Source: Rothia sp. ZJ932 (GTDB lineage Bacteria; Actinomycetota; Actinomycetes; Actinomycetales; Micrococcaceae). From it: DNA of 64,000 nt. Below are positions 1 through 9,474 of this stretch, in pieces; positions within the stretch are counted from its first letter, which is position 1, and each line of letters starts with the position of its first letter. The stretch covers positions 1,302,001 to 1,366,000 of the forward strand of contig NZ_CP070480.1 in assembly GCF_016924835.1 (NCBI RefSeq). Reading direction: 5' to 3'. Made by a program: the position numbers and the translations under genes. The notes under the pieces were generated by a model. The model saw only the letters and a program-made list of their open reading frames with translations. It was not told the DNA's origin and made no database searches.

Positions 1-1294
1 GACGATCAACGAATGAGGTGATTTCGTCGGTGTTCTTCGCGCGCGGTGCGTCGGAAGCCTGAACGCCCCAGAGCAGGCTCATGAAAGCGCGCACGTCGCG
101 GTTGGGCGAGAAGGCAATGACGGGGCGTGCAGGACGCAGACGAGCCAAACGACGAGCGGTATCACCTGATTCGGTGAACGCAACAATCTGACTAACCTCA
201 AGCTGGTCAGCAATGTTCACAGCCGCGCGGGTAATAGCACCGCCACGGGTCTTAGGTGATGTGCCCAACTGGGGAACACGCAACATGCCACCCTTTTCGG
301 TGGACGAGATGATACGTGCCATGGTCTGAATGGTGATGATGGGGTACTTACCCACTGAGGTTTCGCCGGAGAGCATCACAGCGTCAGCACCATCAAGAAT
401 AGCGTTCGCGCAGTCTGACGCTTCAGCGCGGGTGGGGGTCGGGTTCTGAATCATGGTTTCAAGAACCTGAGTTGCCACAATAACGGGCTTCGCCCAGCGG
501 CGTGCGAGTTCAATCGCGCGCTTCTGCACTAGGGGAACCTCTTCAAGCGGGAATTCCACGCCGAGGTCGCCACGGGCAACCATGATGCCGTCAAACTTAT
601 CGACGATGTCCTGCAGATTATCTACAGCTTGGGGCTTTTCAACCTTAGCAATGACCGGAATACGGCGACCTTCTTCGTCCATGATTTCGTGAACACGAAT
701 GATGTCTTCACCCGAACGCACGAAGGAAAGTGCGATGATGTCTACGCCCAAGCGCAGAGCGAAACGGAGGTCATCTTCGTCCTTTTCTGACAGAGCGGGA
801 ATCGATACTGCAACACCGGGCAGATTCAGGCCCTTATTGTTAGATACAGGACCACCAACAACGACGCGGGTGGTAACGGTGCGCTCGTCAACCTCTACAG
901 CTTCGAGGCGAATCTTACCGTCATCGACCAGCAGAATATCGCCGGGGTTTACGTCACCGGGCAGACCCTTGAAGGTGGTGCCTACGATTTCTTTGGTGCC
1001 AGGAACATCATCGATGGTGATTTTAAAGGTATCGCCGGGTTCGAGGATTTCAGCGCCGTTTTCGAACGTTGCAAGACGAATCTTAGGACCCTGCAAGTCT
1101 GCGAGAATCGCTACGTCTTTGCCGAGCTTTTCGCTCTGCTCGCGGATGGTCTTGTAAGAAGTCTCATGGACGGTGTGGTCACCGTGGCTCATGTTGAGGC
1201 GGGAAACGTTCATGCCCGCTTCAATAGCTTCTGCAATTTTATCGGGAGCAGAGATAGCCGGACCAATGGTTACAACAATTTTTGCACGTCTCAT
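1..1294 (-). CDS. pyk: Pyruvate kinase, C-terminus cut by window edge
   Basis: Converts phosphoenolpyruvate and ADP to pyruvate and ATP, the last step of glycolysis. The N-terminus is complete (MRRAKIVVTIGPA), followed by the barrel motifs NMSHGD and LQGPKIR and the family signature IPVIAKVEKPQAV, whose lysine and glutamate act in catalysis and metal binding. About 431 codons are visible, so some tens of residues of the C-terminal domain lie beyond base 1. The ATG at 1292-1294 has an AAGG sequence 8 bases upstream. It is monocistronic on its 5' side. In related Arthrobacter genomes pyk borders gltBD; here only a gltB scrap remains nearby. Confidence 0.96.
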   Translation of the reverse strand, partial: MRRAKIVVTIGPAISAPDKIAEAIEAGMNVSRLNMSHGDHTVHETSYKTIREQSEKLGKDVAILADLQGPKIRLATFENGAEILEPGDTFKITIDDVPGTKEIVGTTFKGLPGDVNPGDILLVDDGKIRLEAVEVDERTVTTRVVVGGPVSNNKGLNLPGVAVSIPALSEKDEDDLRFALRLGVDIIALSFVRSGEDIIRVHEIMDEEGRRIPVIAKVEKPQAVDNLQDIVDKFDGIMVARGDLGVEFPLEEVPLVQKRAIELARRWAKPVIVATQVLETMIQNPTPTRAEASDCANAILDGADAVMLSGETSVGKYPIITIQTMARIISSTEKGGMLRVPQLGTSPKTRGGAITRAAVNIADQLEVSQIVAFTESGDTARRLARLRPARPVIAFSPNRDVRAFMSLLWGVQASDAPRAKNTDEITSFVDR

Positions 1295-1618
1295 GTATTC
1301 AACCTTAGTAAGTTAACGGTGTTATACAACTGAGTCATTGAGTTCTATAAGCAGAGTTCATCGATTGTTTACCGAGTAATAAAACCCAGCAAGTTCGCAT
1401 ACAGCCATGAATGACCCAACATTGTTACTTTCCAGTATATGGGATTTGTGGGCAACAAAGCCAGGAGAGGAAGGATTTTTCGGCAAAAACTCGACAAAAG
1501 ACAACCAAACCAACTATTTACCACACCAATTCACAACACGCCCCGCCTAGCACCGTCCATGAACTGCCCCCAGCACTAAAATAAGTATTGTTAATACCAT
1601 ATAAAGAAGGTAGCTCCT
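1295..1618. other. Divergent intergenic region between pyk and flavodoxin gene
   Basis: AT-richer spacer of about 320 bases that must hold both divergent promoters. A small inverted repeat (GTATT, 3-base gap, AATAC, near 1586-1598) lies just before the flavodoxin ribosome-binding site. I could not identify promoter boxes or a named operator with confidence. Confidence 0.4.
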
Positions 1619-2203
1619 GTGTCTTTTTCAGCTCCAGTTCTCATTCTCTACGGTTCAACCTACGGTCACACCGAAAACTATGCTCGTTGGCTGCAAGAGA
1701 AACTTGCAAACGCAGGTTTCGCCCATACAACGACCCTCGCTATCAGTGATGTCGATGAAGATGCTCTCACCGACGCGAGCATCGTAGTAGTTGGCACCTC
1801 AGACTACGGTGGGTTCCTCAACGGTGCGTCTACCCTGCGTAAGTTCCTGCCGCAGCTAGAAAACAAAAAACTCTTTTTCTTCACCGTCTCCTTCAACGGG
1901 CTTGTGGGATCAACCCGAGAAAAACTCGATGAGAAGGTTGTCAAGAGCTTCACCCCGGCTCTAGTAGCGACTGCACCTACCTTCCATTTGCGCGGCGGCT
2001 TAGACCATACCCGCCTCTCAACCACTCACAAGACAGTTCTGCAGGGTGTACGTGTAGCGCTGAGCACCAAACTGAAAAAGAACCTCGGCAACCAGCAAAT
2101 GCTTGAGAGTTTCAGTCAGGGCAAAGCCGACTACTCGGATCCAGAGAGCCTTAATCCTCTGGTTCAAACAATCGTTGAAGCTCAAGATGCATCTGCTTCC
2201 TAA
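1619..2203 (+). CDS. Flavodoxin-domain protein (HemG-like flavodoxin family)
   Basis: A 194-residue single-domain FMN protein. The phosphate-binding loop is seen at the N-terminus (LYGSTYGHTEN, residues about 10-20), with further flavodoxin-type strands at VVVGTSDYGGF and LFFFTVSFNGL. The central PTFHLRGGLDHTRLS segment resembles the RGG-D/S-L region of the flavodoxin_5 family, which includes menaquinone-dependent protoporphyrinogen dehydrogenase. Function is inferred as electron transfer or redox protection; a heme role is possible but not shown. Start is GTG preceded by AGAAGG. Its stop codon overlaps, on the other strand, the stop of the gltB remnant. Confidence 0.75.
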   Translation: MSFSAPVLILYGSTYGHTENYARWLQEKLANAGFAHTTTLAISDVDEDALTDASIVVVGTSDYGGFLNGASTLRKFLPQLENKKLFFFTVSFNGLVGSTREKLDEKVVKSFTPALVATAPTFHLRGGLDHTRLSTTHKTVLQGVRVALSTKLKKNLGNQQMLESFSQGKADYSDPESLNPLVQTIVEAQDASAS

Positions 2204-2448
2204 GGCGCAGAGCACCAATCAACCATAGCGCGGAAGAACTCGTCAGGAATCTGCAACAGAATACCGGCACCATCACCGGTACCTTCATCAGCGCCCACCG
2301 CACCACGGTGCTCCAGACGGCGCAGGGCAACCAGAGCGTGATCCACAATATCGTGACCTGCCGTACCGCGAAGGGTAGCAATCATGGCGAGACCGCAGGC
2401 GTCCTTCTCAAAATCAGGATTATACAAACCGGTGGCTTCAAGAATCAC
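2200..2448 (-). pseudogene. gltB: Glutamate synthase large subunit, 5' remnant
   Basis: An 82-codon reading frame matching only the extreme N-terminus of the glutamate synthase (GOGAT) large subunit. It contains GLYNPDFEKDACGLAMIAT, with the CGL glutamine-amidotransferase start, and then HALVALRRLEHRGAVGADEG and GDGAGILLQIPDEF, all characteristic of GltB. The family is about 1500 residues long, so roughly 95 percent is missing. The match stops near DEFFRAMVD and is followed by a short unrelated tail ending exactly at the 3' end of the flavodoxin gene, which looks like a deletion junction. No gltD is seen beside pyk. A working enzyme is not encoded here. Confidence 0.88.
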
Positions 2449-3002
2449 CGCGAAGATTTTAAACAGTGGGGGGCTGTTGCGCCTACCATCTGGTTATCAG
2501 TCAGGCGTAAAGCTCGTTTCTCTCTACAAAACAGGCGTGTGCCCAGATCAATTGCACAGTGTCTCTTGCGAGAATATCTTGCGATGCGTGCCCCAGCATC
2601 TTGTGCTGAGGGCAGATACGGGGGGGGTGTAGACGAGTACTTAGCTTCCCAGCTAGAGTGGAGCCGCGCCATTGCAGCGTGCGGGTGAAAATCTGCTATC
2701 GCCTTGCACAGGTAAAGGGGGTAGTTTCATCTGTAGGGCTGAGACAAAGACACGAGGTTTTTAGTGTGTGATGCTAAAAACGTGTGCCCACACAGTGAGT
2801 TAGGTATAACTCGAGGTGTTTCTATAGTGCCTAACCTAAGTTACGCCCGCGTAAAATCAGTGTTTCCTTTCTCATATTTCGATATTTTTTGCCCGTTGCA
2901 TCTCTGCGCTGGGTTGTGGTGGGGCTTTGCTGCTAGTAGCTGAGGGGTGTTCCGAGGTGTCTGCGTCAAGCTACATCTTCGGTGCGGGAGTAAAGTAAAA
3001 CT
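2449..3002. other. Non-coding stretch upstream of UDG-like gene
   Basis: About 550 bases without a credible gene. Reading frames in both directions lack homology and ribosome-binding sites. It would contain the old gltB promoter and the promoter of the downstream plus-strand gene. A single DtxR-like half-site (CTAACCTAA, 2831-2839) is present but has no matching second half. Confidence 0.5.
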
Positions 3003-3743
3003 ATGCTTTCGATAACCTCGCACAATCTGCTTCAGCTCACCCGCCCTACCCCGGATTTTGGTGGTCTTGTGCCTTCTCTCTACTGCAGTTGGGCAGTGTG
3101 GGCAGAGCAGGACGTGAGCGGCAACTGGTACCTTCCACCCGACTTTGACCGCGCGTCCGCCCTTGAATTCCCCGTACACCAACCCGACGCTGAATTCCCG
3201 CGTGAGCTGGTGCAGCAGCTGCACACTCGCGCTATTTTTGTGGGGCTGGCTCCCGGGGAATCGGGGCTCAGGCGAGTAGCTGGAGTCGACGACTGGCTAC
3301 CTTTTCACGCCCCCGGACGCTCCCGCGACGATCGAGTCGCCGAGGCACTGCGTGGTACCCCGCTCTGGGGCTCATTCATGACCGACTTGTTGCCACTGAT
3401 TCACCGCGACAAATCGCTATTGCTCTCAGGCTGGTTGAAAGATCCGCGCAACACTGCTGAAATCACCGAGAACTTTGCGGCATGGGAGTGGCTATTGCAA
3501 CAAATCGGAGCGCTTACGAATGAGAGTAACCGCACTCCGCCCATTCTCTGCTTCGGAGCGCAAACCTACGCCTATGCCCAACTTTTTCTCACCGGCAACA
3601 AACGTCTAACCGCACGTGAGTACACTGTTATAAAACTCGATAGCTACTCCCCTGCCAACCGAAAAATTAACACGGTCTCCTACCGCGATCTGGTAATCCA
3701 AGCACTTGAGATGGCAGCACCTGAGCTTTTGGAAGAACCGTAG
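3003..3743 (+). CDS. Uracil-DNA-glycosylase-like superfamily protein, hypothetical
   Basis: A 246-residue soluble protein. Features of the UDG fold are AIFVGLAPGESG (residues about 76-87, in the position of motif 1), the segment GTPLWGSFMTDLLPLIHRDKS that resembles the 'Y-GAYMTDL' block of small UDG-like hypotheticals, and PPILCFGAQTYAYAQ (about 180-194). The substrate is unknown; the usual catalytic Asp/Asn motif cannot be assigned with certainty. It stands alone between the gltB remnant and the convergent DsbA-like gene. The start has only a distant GGGAG. It could instead be a non-enzymatic relative of the family. Confidence 0.55.
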   Translation: MLSITSHNLLQLTRPTPDFGGLVPSLYCSWAVWAEQDVSGNWYLPPDFDRASALEFPVHQPDAEFPRELVQQLHTRAIFVGLAPGESGLRRVAGVDDWLPFHAPGRSRDDRVAEALRGTPLWGSFMTDLLPLIHRDKSLLLSGWLKDPRNTAEITENFAAWEWLLQQIGALTNESNRTPPILCFGAQTYAYAQLFLTGNKRLTAREYTVIKLDSYSPANRKINTVSYRDLVIQALEMAAPELLEEP

Positions 3744-3847
3744 TATGAGCGGCGGTTATTGCTTGGCAAGCGACAAATAAAACTGTTGCTACACCGAATA
3801 ACAGCGCAACAGCAGCCTTGAAAATTATGGGAGCTACTTCATCAGTT

Positions 3848-4465
3848 TTAGTTCTTGTTGAAGATCGGTTCGACGGTGCGGGAGCGCTTTAGTTCGAAGA
3901 AACCGGGGTATGAGGCAAGAGCCACAGCTGCGTCGAAAATCTTGCCAGCTTCTTCGCCCTGCGGTGCCGGTGATATGACTGGGCCGAAGAAGGAGCTACC
4001 GTTCAGCGCGATAATGGGAACACCCACATCGTCACCGACCAGGTCAAGAGCAGCAGCATTTGAATCGACTAGAGCCTGATCGTATTCATCGCTAAAGCCT
4101 GCATCTACCAGCTCGGCAGGTAACTCAACGGTCTCAAGTGCCGCTACCAGCGCATCCTTGTAGTCGTTAGTCTTATTCTCGTTGTGGTGAATCTCGGTGC
4201 CAAGAGCAGTGTAAAACTCCCCCACCGTGCCGGGGAACTTCTGCGCTACCGCTGCGGCAACGCGGGCAGGTGCCCACGAGCGGTCCATAGCCGCGCGGTA
4301 GTCTTCAGGCAGATCGCGACCTTTGTTCAAAGTTGAGAGCGAGAAAGGGTGCCAGTTCACCTCAATATCGCGGATTTTCTCAACGTCGACAATCCAGCGC
4401 GAGGTAATCCAGCACCAGGGGCAAATCGGGTCAAACCAAAAATCAACGGTATTTTTCTCGGACAT
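3848..4465 (-). CDS. DsbA-family oxidoreductase, Rv2466c-like
   Basis: A 205-residue cytosolic thioredoxin-fold protein with the active-site motif CPWC (residues 15-18) after VDFWFDPI, and a C-terminal cis-proline region GVPIIALNG. Length and sequence fit the mycobacterial Rv2466c group of mycothiol-dependent reductases. The start at MSEKNTVDF is chosen because AAGGAG lies 5-6 bases before that ATG; an upstream in-frame ATG lacks such a site. There is no signal peptide. The natural substrate is inferred to be mycothiol-linked; it is monocistronic. Confidence 0.82.
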   Translation of the reverse strand: MSEKNTVDFWFDPICPWCWITSRWIVDVEKIRDIEVNWHPFSLSTLNKGRDLPEDYRAAMDRSWAPARVAAAVAQKFPGTVGEFYTALGTEIHHNENKTNDYKDALVAALETVELPAELVDAGFSDEYDQALVDSNAAALDLVGDDVGVPIIALNGSSFFGPVISPAPQGEEAGKIFDAAVALASYPGFFELKRSRTVEPIFNKN

Positions 4466-4593
4466 CGTACTCCTTACACCTGTTATAAACATTTCGCGTT
4501 CAAACCGGCACGCCACGCTCTCATCGAGTCTCACCTGCCAATTTCAAAGCTATCGGGTGTAACGGTAACCACTCTGCTTTTATTCCGGCGACC

Positions 4594-5880
4594 CTAAGCA
4601 CTTTTGAGTTTTTGGCGCTCGGTGATGAGCGTTGCTTCTTTAGCTCCGGTAACGACCTCGCCGTCAATAACCACAGCAATAACATCATCACGGCTGGGCA
4701 CCTCGAACATGACGGGCTGCAAAACGTCTTCAAGAATAGCGCGCAGCCCGCGAGCGCCGGTATCACGGGTCATCGCAAGTTTGGCTATTTCACTGATGGC
4801 GCTGTCTTCAATAATCAGCTGCACATCATCGAGAGCAAACATACGCTTGTACTGCTTCACCAGGGCATTCTTGGGTTCGGTCAGGACGCGCTCAAGATCT
4901 GCCTGCCCCAGTTTCTCAAGGGAGGTGAGCACCGGCAGACGACCAATAAATTCAGGAATGAGACCAAATTTAAGGAGGTCTTCAGGTAGCATCTGGCTAA
5001 GGATGTCTGACTGCTCTGATGCCTGTTCGATGGAGGCACCGAAGCCTATGCCTTTGCGTCCGACACGCGCACCAATAATTTCTTCGATTCCTGCAAAAGC
5101 GCCAGCGGCGATGAAGAGGATCTTAGAGGTATCGATGTGAAGGAACTCAGTTTGAGGCTGTTTGCGGCCGCCCTGAGGAGGTACTGCTGCCTGGGTACCT
5201 TCAAGAATTTTGAGCAGTGCCTGCTGGACGCCCTCGCCCGAAACGTCGCGAGTAATCGAGGGGTTCTCAGCTTTACGGGAAATCTTATCAATCTCGTCAA
5301 TATAGATAATGCCGTTTTCAGCACGTTTCACATCGCCGTCCGCTGCCTGAATGAGTTTGAGCAGAATGTTCTCGACGTCCTCACCCACGTATCCAGCTTC
5401 GGTTAACGAGGTGGCATCGGCAACCGCGAAGGGCACATTAAGTTTTTTCGCGAGGGTTTGCGCCAGATAGGTTTTCCCTGAGCCGGTGGGCCCCACGAGC
5501 AGAATGTTTGATTTGGCAAGTTCTACGTCTTCACCGTCGGTAGCTCGCAGTAAGGCAGCGTCCATAACAGGGTTAGATGAGGCTTTAACGCGCTTGTAAT
5601 GGTTGTAAACAGCTACAGCAAGAGCCCGCTTGGCGGCTTCTTGACCGATGACGTAGGTCTGCAGGTGGTCGAAAATTTCACGCGGAGTCGGTGGAGTCTC
5701 AAAGGTAGATTCTGGATGCTTCTGCTCACCAAACTCCTCAATGAGAATCTCGTTGCACAGCTCGATGCACTCATCACAGATGTAAATATTGGGCCCTGCA
5801 ATGAGCTTTCGTACCTGTTTTTGGTTCTTGCCGCAGAAGCTACACTTCAGTAAATCTGCGCTGTCACCTATACGTGCCAT
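4594..5880 (-). CDS. clpX: ATP-dependent Clp protease ATP-binding subunit ClpX
   Basis: AAA+ unfoldase that recognises tagged substrates and feeds them into ClpP. A zinc-binding domain with cysteines at about 13, 16, 35 and 38 is followed by the Walker A motif GPTGSGKT (130-137), Walker B IIYIDEID, and the ClpP-docking loop around IGF ([11 protein letters not shown]). The length of 428 residues is normal. It lies downstream of clpP1-clpP2 in the same direction, but a 210-base gap holding a stable hairpin separates it from clpP2, so it may have its own promoter. The start ATG follows AAAGG. Confidence 0.97.
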   Translation of the reverse strand: MARIGDSADLLKCSFCGKNQKQVRKLIAGPNIYICDECIELCNEILIEEFGEQKHPESTFETPPTPREIFDHLQTYVIGQEAAKRALAVAVYNHYKRVKASSNPVMDAALLRATDGEDVELAKSNILLVGPTGSGKTYLAQTLAKKLNVPFAVADATSLTEAGYVGEDVENILLKLIQAADGDVKRAENGIIYIDEIDKISRKAENPSITRDVSGEGVQQALLKILEGTQAAVPPQGGRKQPQTEFLHIDTSKILFIAAGAFAGIEEIIGARVGRKGIGFGASIEQASEQSDILSQMLPEDLLKFGLIPEFIGRLPVLTSLEKLGQADLERVLTEPKNALVKQYKRMFALDDVQLIIEDSAISEIAKLAMTRDTGARGLRAILEDVLQPVMFEVPSRDDVIAVVIDGEVVTGAKEATLITERQKLKSA

Positions 5881-6032
5881 CTACAAACCTTTCATACCGC
5901 CTCGTACCCTCTACACAGTACCGCTTTCGTTCAGCTTCACCAAAGCCTTGCGGTAAGCTCCACAAATATTGCGAGTTCTTGCCCTTTGTGACGGTGTTTT
6001 GCTGCCGAGACTTCGCACTCAGGCATATCAAT

Positions 6033-6071
6033 GGCGCCGGTTCTCTTCACTCGGTGAAGAAAACCGGCGCC
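6033..6071 (-). terminator. Hairpin downstream of clpP2
   Basis: GGCGCCGGTT pairs with AACCGGCGCC, and an inner TCTTCA/TGAAGA extension closes the loop, giving a very stable stem 23 bases after the clpP2 stop. The 3' side lacks a clear U-tract, so it may be a processing or stabilising hairpin rather than a strict terminator. Confidence 0.6.
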
Positions 6072-6093
6072 ACTGCGTGGGTCTTACCAAACT

Positions 6094-6771
6094 CTAGCTG
6101 TAGTTATCAGCCTTGTTGATAGCAGGCTTTTTAGCCTTGCGTGATTCAAGTACCTGATCAACCAGACCGTATTCCAGTGCCTGGTGAGCGGTCATAATCT
6201 TGTCACGCTCAATATCGCGGTCAACATCTTCAGCGTTCTTGCCGGAGTGCAGAGCCAAGGTCTGAGCAGTCCACTCACGCATACGCATAACTTCGTTAGC
6301 ATGGATCTCAATATCAGATGCCTGACCGCCCTGCTGACCGCCCAAAGCGGGCTGGTGAATCAAAACGCGCGCATTCGGCAGAGCCAAACGCTTGCCAGGG
6401 GTGCCCGCAGCCAGCAAGGTAGCAGCAGCAGAAGCAGCCTGCCCCAGGCAGACAGTCTGAATTTCAGGGCGAATGTACTGCATGGTGTCGTAAATAGCAG
6501 TCATCGCGGTGAAAGAGCCACCGGGTGAGTTGATGTACAGGGTGATATCGCGATCAGGATCCTGCGATTCCAGTACCAAAAGCTGCGCCATGATGTCATC
6601 AGCTGAAGCGTCATCCACCTGGGTGCCCAAGAAAATAATACGGTCTTCAAAGAGCTTCGCATAGGGATCTTGACGCTTGTAACCGTAGGGCGTGCGCTCT
6701 TCAAAACTGGGCAACACGTAGCGGTCGGTAGGCATACCAGCAGGTGCCTGAGAGTAAGGGTTGTAGATCAT
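6094..6771 (-). CDS. clpP2: ATP-dependent Clp protease proteolytic subunit (ClpP2)
   Basis: Serine peptidase subunit of the ClpXP/ClpCP barrel. Catalytic residues are Ser114 in [11 protein letters not shown], His139 in VLIHQP and Asp190 in IERDKIM; the handle region contains [11 protein letters not shown]. About 225 residues with an N-terminal extension typical of actinobacterial ClpP2. The ATG at 6769-6771 is used; the TTG immediately before it is less likely. It follows clpP1 by about 30 bases and is presumably co-transcribed, as actinobacterial ClpP1 and ClpP2 form a mixed tetradecamer. Confidence 0.96.
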   Translation of the reverse strand: MIYNPYSQAPAGMPTDRYVLPSFEERTPYGYKRQDPYAKLFEDRIIFLGTQVDDASADDIMAQLLVLESQDPDRDITLYINSPGGSFTAMTAIYDTMQYIRPEIQTVCLGQAASAAATLLAAGTPGKRLALPNARVLIHQPALGGQQGGQASDIEIHANEVMRMREWTAQTLALHSGKNAEDVDRDIERDKIMTAHQALEYGLVDQVLESRKAKKPAINKADNYS

Positions 6772-6803
6772 CAAAAAATCTCTCTCTAGTGTTCTTCAGG
6801 CTC

Positions 6804-7427
6804 TTAGCGAGCGACCTGAGTGGTGGTTGCAATGTGGTCAAAGAAGCCGTATTCAAGACCCTCTTCAGCAGTGAACCAGTTATCGCGGTCATTATCTTTG
6901 AGAATGGTCTCAAGAGTCTGACCGGTGCGCTCAGCGGTAATCTCACTCAGACGCTTCTTCATATCAAGAATCAGTTCGGCCTGAATGCGAATATCAGTTG
7001 CGGTACCACCCAAACCACCGGAGGGCTGGTGCATCAGAATGCGAGCGTTCGGGGTAGCGTAACGCTTACCCTTAGCGCCTGCAGTCAGCAGGAACTGACC
7101 CATGGACGCTGCCATACCGGTGACCACGGTGACGACGTCGTTGGGGATCAGCTGCATGGTATCGTAAATAGCCATGCCAGCAGTGACCGAGCCACCGGGC
7201 GAGTTGATGTAGAGGTAGATATCAGCTTCGGGGTCTTCTGCAGAGAGCAAGAGCATCTGTGAGCAAATACGATTAGCGTTGGAGTCGCGGACTTCTGAAC
7301 CCAACCAGATAATGCGTTCTTTGAGCAGACGGTTGTAGATATAGTCGTCCTGACCGCCCATGGGAGTTTCCATCACGGGTGTTGGTGAGGAGCTCGATGC
7401 CTGAATAAAGGGCAAGAAATTGGTCAT
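6804..7427 (-). CDS. clpP1: ATP-dependent Clp protease proteolytic subunit (ClpP1)
   Basis: Second ClpP paralogue, 207 residues from MTNFLPFIQ. The catalytic triad is visible as Ser108 (GMAASMGQ), His133 (ILMHQP) and Asp182 (DNDRDNWF). The start is set by GAGAGG about 9 bases upstream; a longer frame would add a basic leader with no support. In most Actinobacteria tig lies immediately upstream; here the siderophore importer separates them. Confidence 0.96.
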   Translation of the reverse strand: MTNFLPFIQASSSSPTPVMETPMGGQDDYIYNRLLKERIIWLGSEVRDSNANRICSQMLLLSAEDPEADIYLYINSPGGSVTAGMAIYDTMQLIPNDVVTVVTGMAASMGQFLLTAGAKGKRYATPNARILMHQPSGGLGGTATDIRIQAELILDMKKRLSEITAERTGQTLETILKDNDRDNWFTAEEGLEYGFFDHIATTTQVAR

Positions 7428-7654
7428 TACTGCCGTACCTCTCGTGTAAGTGAATAAGCTAAGTCTGCGCACCGGTAAACCTGCCGGTTACCCACACCGC
7501 TCTATATTCTTCATTGCCTAAACCTTAGCCCATCTGGTGGGAGCACGTCAGGTTGTAACCGGTACGTTCGCTGTTGGCTCAGATACCGAACTCCAGCCAG
7601 AGGCTCCCTCGCCGTAGGAAGGCTCCGTTGCACGCCTCAATCACGTGTCAGTCA

Positions 7655-8410
7655 CTAGTGGTAACAAGCAAGCGGACCGGCCGGGCCCTCAATCACCGTG
7701 ATAGGGGTGTTAAAGATATCGGTGAGAAGATCGTCCTTCATAACGTTCTCAACGGTATCGAGCACCACCACTTTGCCGTCCTTAACCGCGCAAATATGAT
7801 CAGCGTAGCGGGCAGCAAAATTAATATCGTGCAGCACCACCACAATAGTGCGACCGAAAGCAGAGGCAGCCTCTTTAAGGTGCTGCATCATCTGCACCGA
7901 ATGGGCAATATCAAGATTATTCAGCGGCTCATCCAGCAGCACGTACTCAGTTTCCTGAGTCAGTACCATCGCCACGTAAGCACGCTGACGCTGACCACCC
8001 GAGAGCTGGTCAAGGTAGCGATTCTCCAACTCCCCCAGGTTCAGAAAATCAATATAGCGAGAGATGATTTCCTCGTCCTTAGCAGTTAATCTGCCTTTGG
8101 TGTAAGGAAAACGCCCAAAGCCCACCAGCTGACGCACAGTCAGCTTGGTGACAAAATGATTTTCCTGGCGCAAAATCGAAATAACCTTTGCAAGATCTTC
8201 AGACTTAGTACTGCCCACATCAAACGATGCCACCTGAATGGCACCCTCATCAATATCGAGCAGACGCCCCACCATAGTCAGCAGGGTTGATTTACCCGCG
8301 CCGTTAGGGCCCACCAGGGCGGTGATGCCACCGGCAGGAACCTGCACATCAACAGGACCAATAGAAACTTCAGTGCCGTAGCGCTTAGCCACGCCCGCAA
8401 GAGTAATCAC
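7655..8410 (-). CDS. Siderophore ABC transporter ATP-binding protein (YclP-like)
   Basis: ATPase of an iron-chelate importer, 251 residues. It shows Walker A GPNGAGKST (34-42), the signature LSGGQRQR, Walker B EYVLLDEPLNNLD and the switch His in VVVLHDINFAA. Similarity of the whole set is to the YclNOPQ/FatB-type catecholate or petrobactin-like systems; the siderophore itself is not known. The GTG start overlaps the permease stop by four bases (GTGA), indicating translational coupling. It is the last gene of the four-gene unit. Confidence 0.93.
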   Translation of the reverse strand: MITLAGVAKRYGTEVSIGPVDVQVPAGGITALVGPNGAGKSTLLTMVGRLLDIDEGAIQVASFDVGSTKSEDLAKVISILRQENHFVTKLTVRQLVGFGRFPYTKGRLTAKDEEIISRYIDFLNLGELENRYLDQLSGGQRQRAYVAMVLTQETEYVLLDEPLNNLDIAHSVQMMQHLKEAASAFGRTIVVVLHDINFAARYADHICAVKDGKVVVLDTVENVMKDDLLTDIFNTPITVIEGPAGPLACYH

Positions 8411-9474
8411 AGGCGTCCTTTCTTCAAAATAACAATCAAAAAGACAATGCCGCCCACCAGCTCAATCACGATGCTTACCACACCCTGGGCGTAGAAAACG
8501 TGCTGCATCAAAAAGTAGGCAACCGTCAGCACCATGTAAGCGATCAAAGCCGCCATCGGAATCACATAGCGGTGGTCAAAAGTATCAGCAAACTGATAAG
8601 CAAGAATAGCCACTAAGAACCCCAAGAAAGTCATGGGCCCAACCAAAGCAGTAGAAACAGCCATCAGAATAGACACCAATACCAGCATGAACAGCGAGTG
8701 ACGACGATGGTTCACCCCGAGATTCTGCGCGACGTCCTTACCCAGCCCCAGCACATTGAGATTGCGGGAGTTCAGATAAATCAGCAGTGTTGAAGCAAGC
8801 ACTAGGGGCAGAGCAATCGGGTAGTACTCGGGGTCAGCATTATTAACCGAACCGAACAACCTGGCAGTAAGAATATCGAACTCGCTGGGGGTGAGCATGC
8901 GCTGCATAAAAGTTGAGACAGACCCCAACCCGCCACCGATGACAATACCCACCAGCAACATAGCGTGCATATTCGCGTTCTTGCCCGTGAGTAACCACGA
9001 ATACAACAGCAGCGACAGCAGAACCATCAGCACCAGCTGAAAAACGAACATCTCGGTATTACGAGCGGCAATCAACCCCGCCGAACCAAAGAAGTAGATG
9101 GTTGCGGTATGAATCGCTGTATAGAGGGACTGAAAGCCCATAATCGAGGGGGTGATAATGCGGTTATTCGTGACGGTCTGAAAAGCTACCGTTGCTACCG
9201 CCTGACTCAGCGCCACCACACCCATAGCGGTTACCGCCGAAGCTCGTCGTTCAGCAATCAACCAAAAACGCTCGCTACCAAAGGGCATCGGGTTTTTATA
9301 GGCTAGCAATCCGAGGGTGGCGAGGGCGCTCAGCATCAACAGTGCCACCATGATTATGATGTAATTGCGCCGCGCTTTAGGGGTCGAGAAAGCACCAGCA
9401 CCGCGGTTAGCACGTACGGACGCCGGTTTTTGGGCAAGGGGCTGCGCATCGGGGGTAAAAAGATTAGCGGACAT
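8407..9474 (-). CDS. FecCD-family siderophore permease (YclO-like)
   Basis: A 355-residue polytopic membrane protein of the FecCD family, with about nine or ten hydrophobic segments after a cytoplasmic N-terminus. GPMTFLGFLVA and the GLGKDVAQNLGV loop, which contacts the ATPase, are typical of the family. It overlaps the preceding permease by 11 bases and forms a heterodimeric channel with it by inference. Confidence 0.93.
   Translation of the reverse strand: MSANLFTPDAQPLAQKPASVRANRGAGAFSTPKARRNYIIIMVALLMLSALATLGLLAYKNPMPFGSERFWLIAERRASAVTAMGVVALSQAVATVAFQTVTNNRIITPSIMGFQSLYTAIHTATIYFFGSAGLIAARNTEMFVFQLVLMVLLSLLLYSWLLTGKNANMHAMLLVGIVIGGGLGSVSTFMQRMLTPSEFDILTARLFGSVNNADPEYYPIALPLVLASTLLIYLNSRNLNVLGLGKDVAQNLGVNHRRHSLFMLVLVSILMAVSTALVGPMTFLGFLVAILAYQFADTFDHRYVIPMAALIAYMVLTVAYFLMQHVFYAQGVVSIVIELVGGIVFLIVILKKGRL

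Noticed and set aside
2308-2688. 126-codon plus-strand ORF over the gltB remnant
   Set aside because: It is antisense to the recognisable gltB fragment and has no protein-like features.
2831-2839. DtxR-like half-site CTAACCTAA
   Set aside because: Only one half matches; the paired half is absent and the nearby gene has no iron link.
7570-7590. Possible ClgR box upstream of clpP1 (GTTCGCTGTTGGC)
   Set aside because: It misses key positions of the CGC-N5-GCG pattern, so it cannot be supported by eye.
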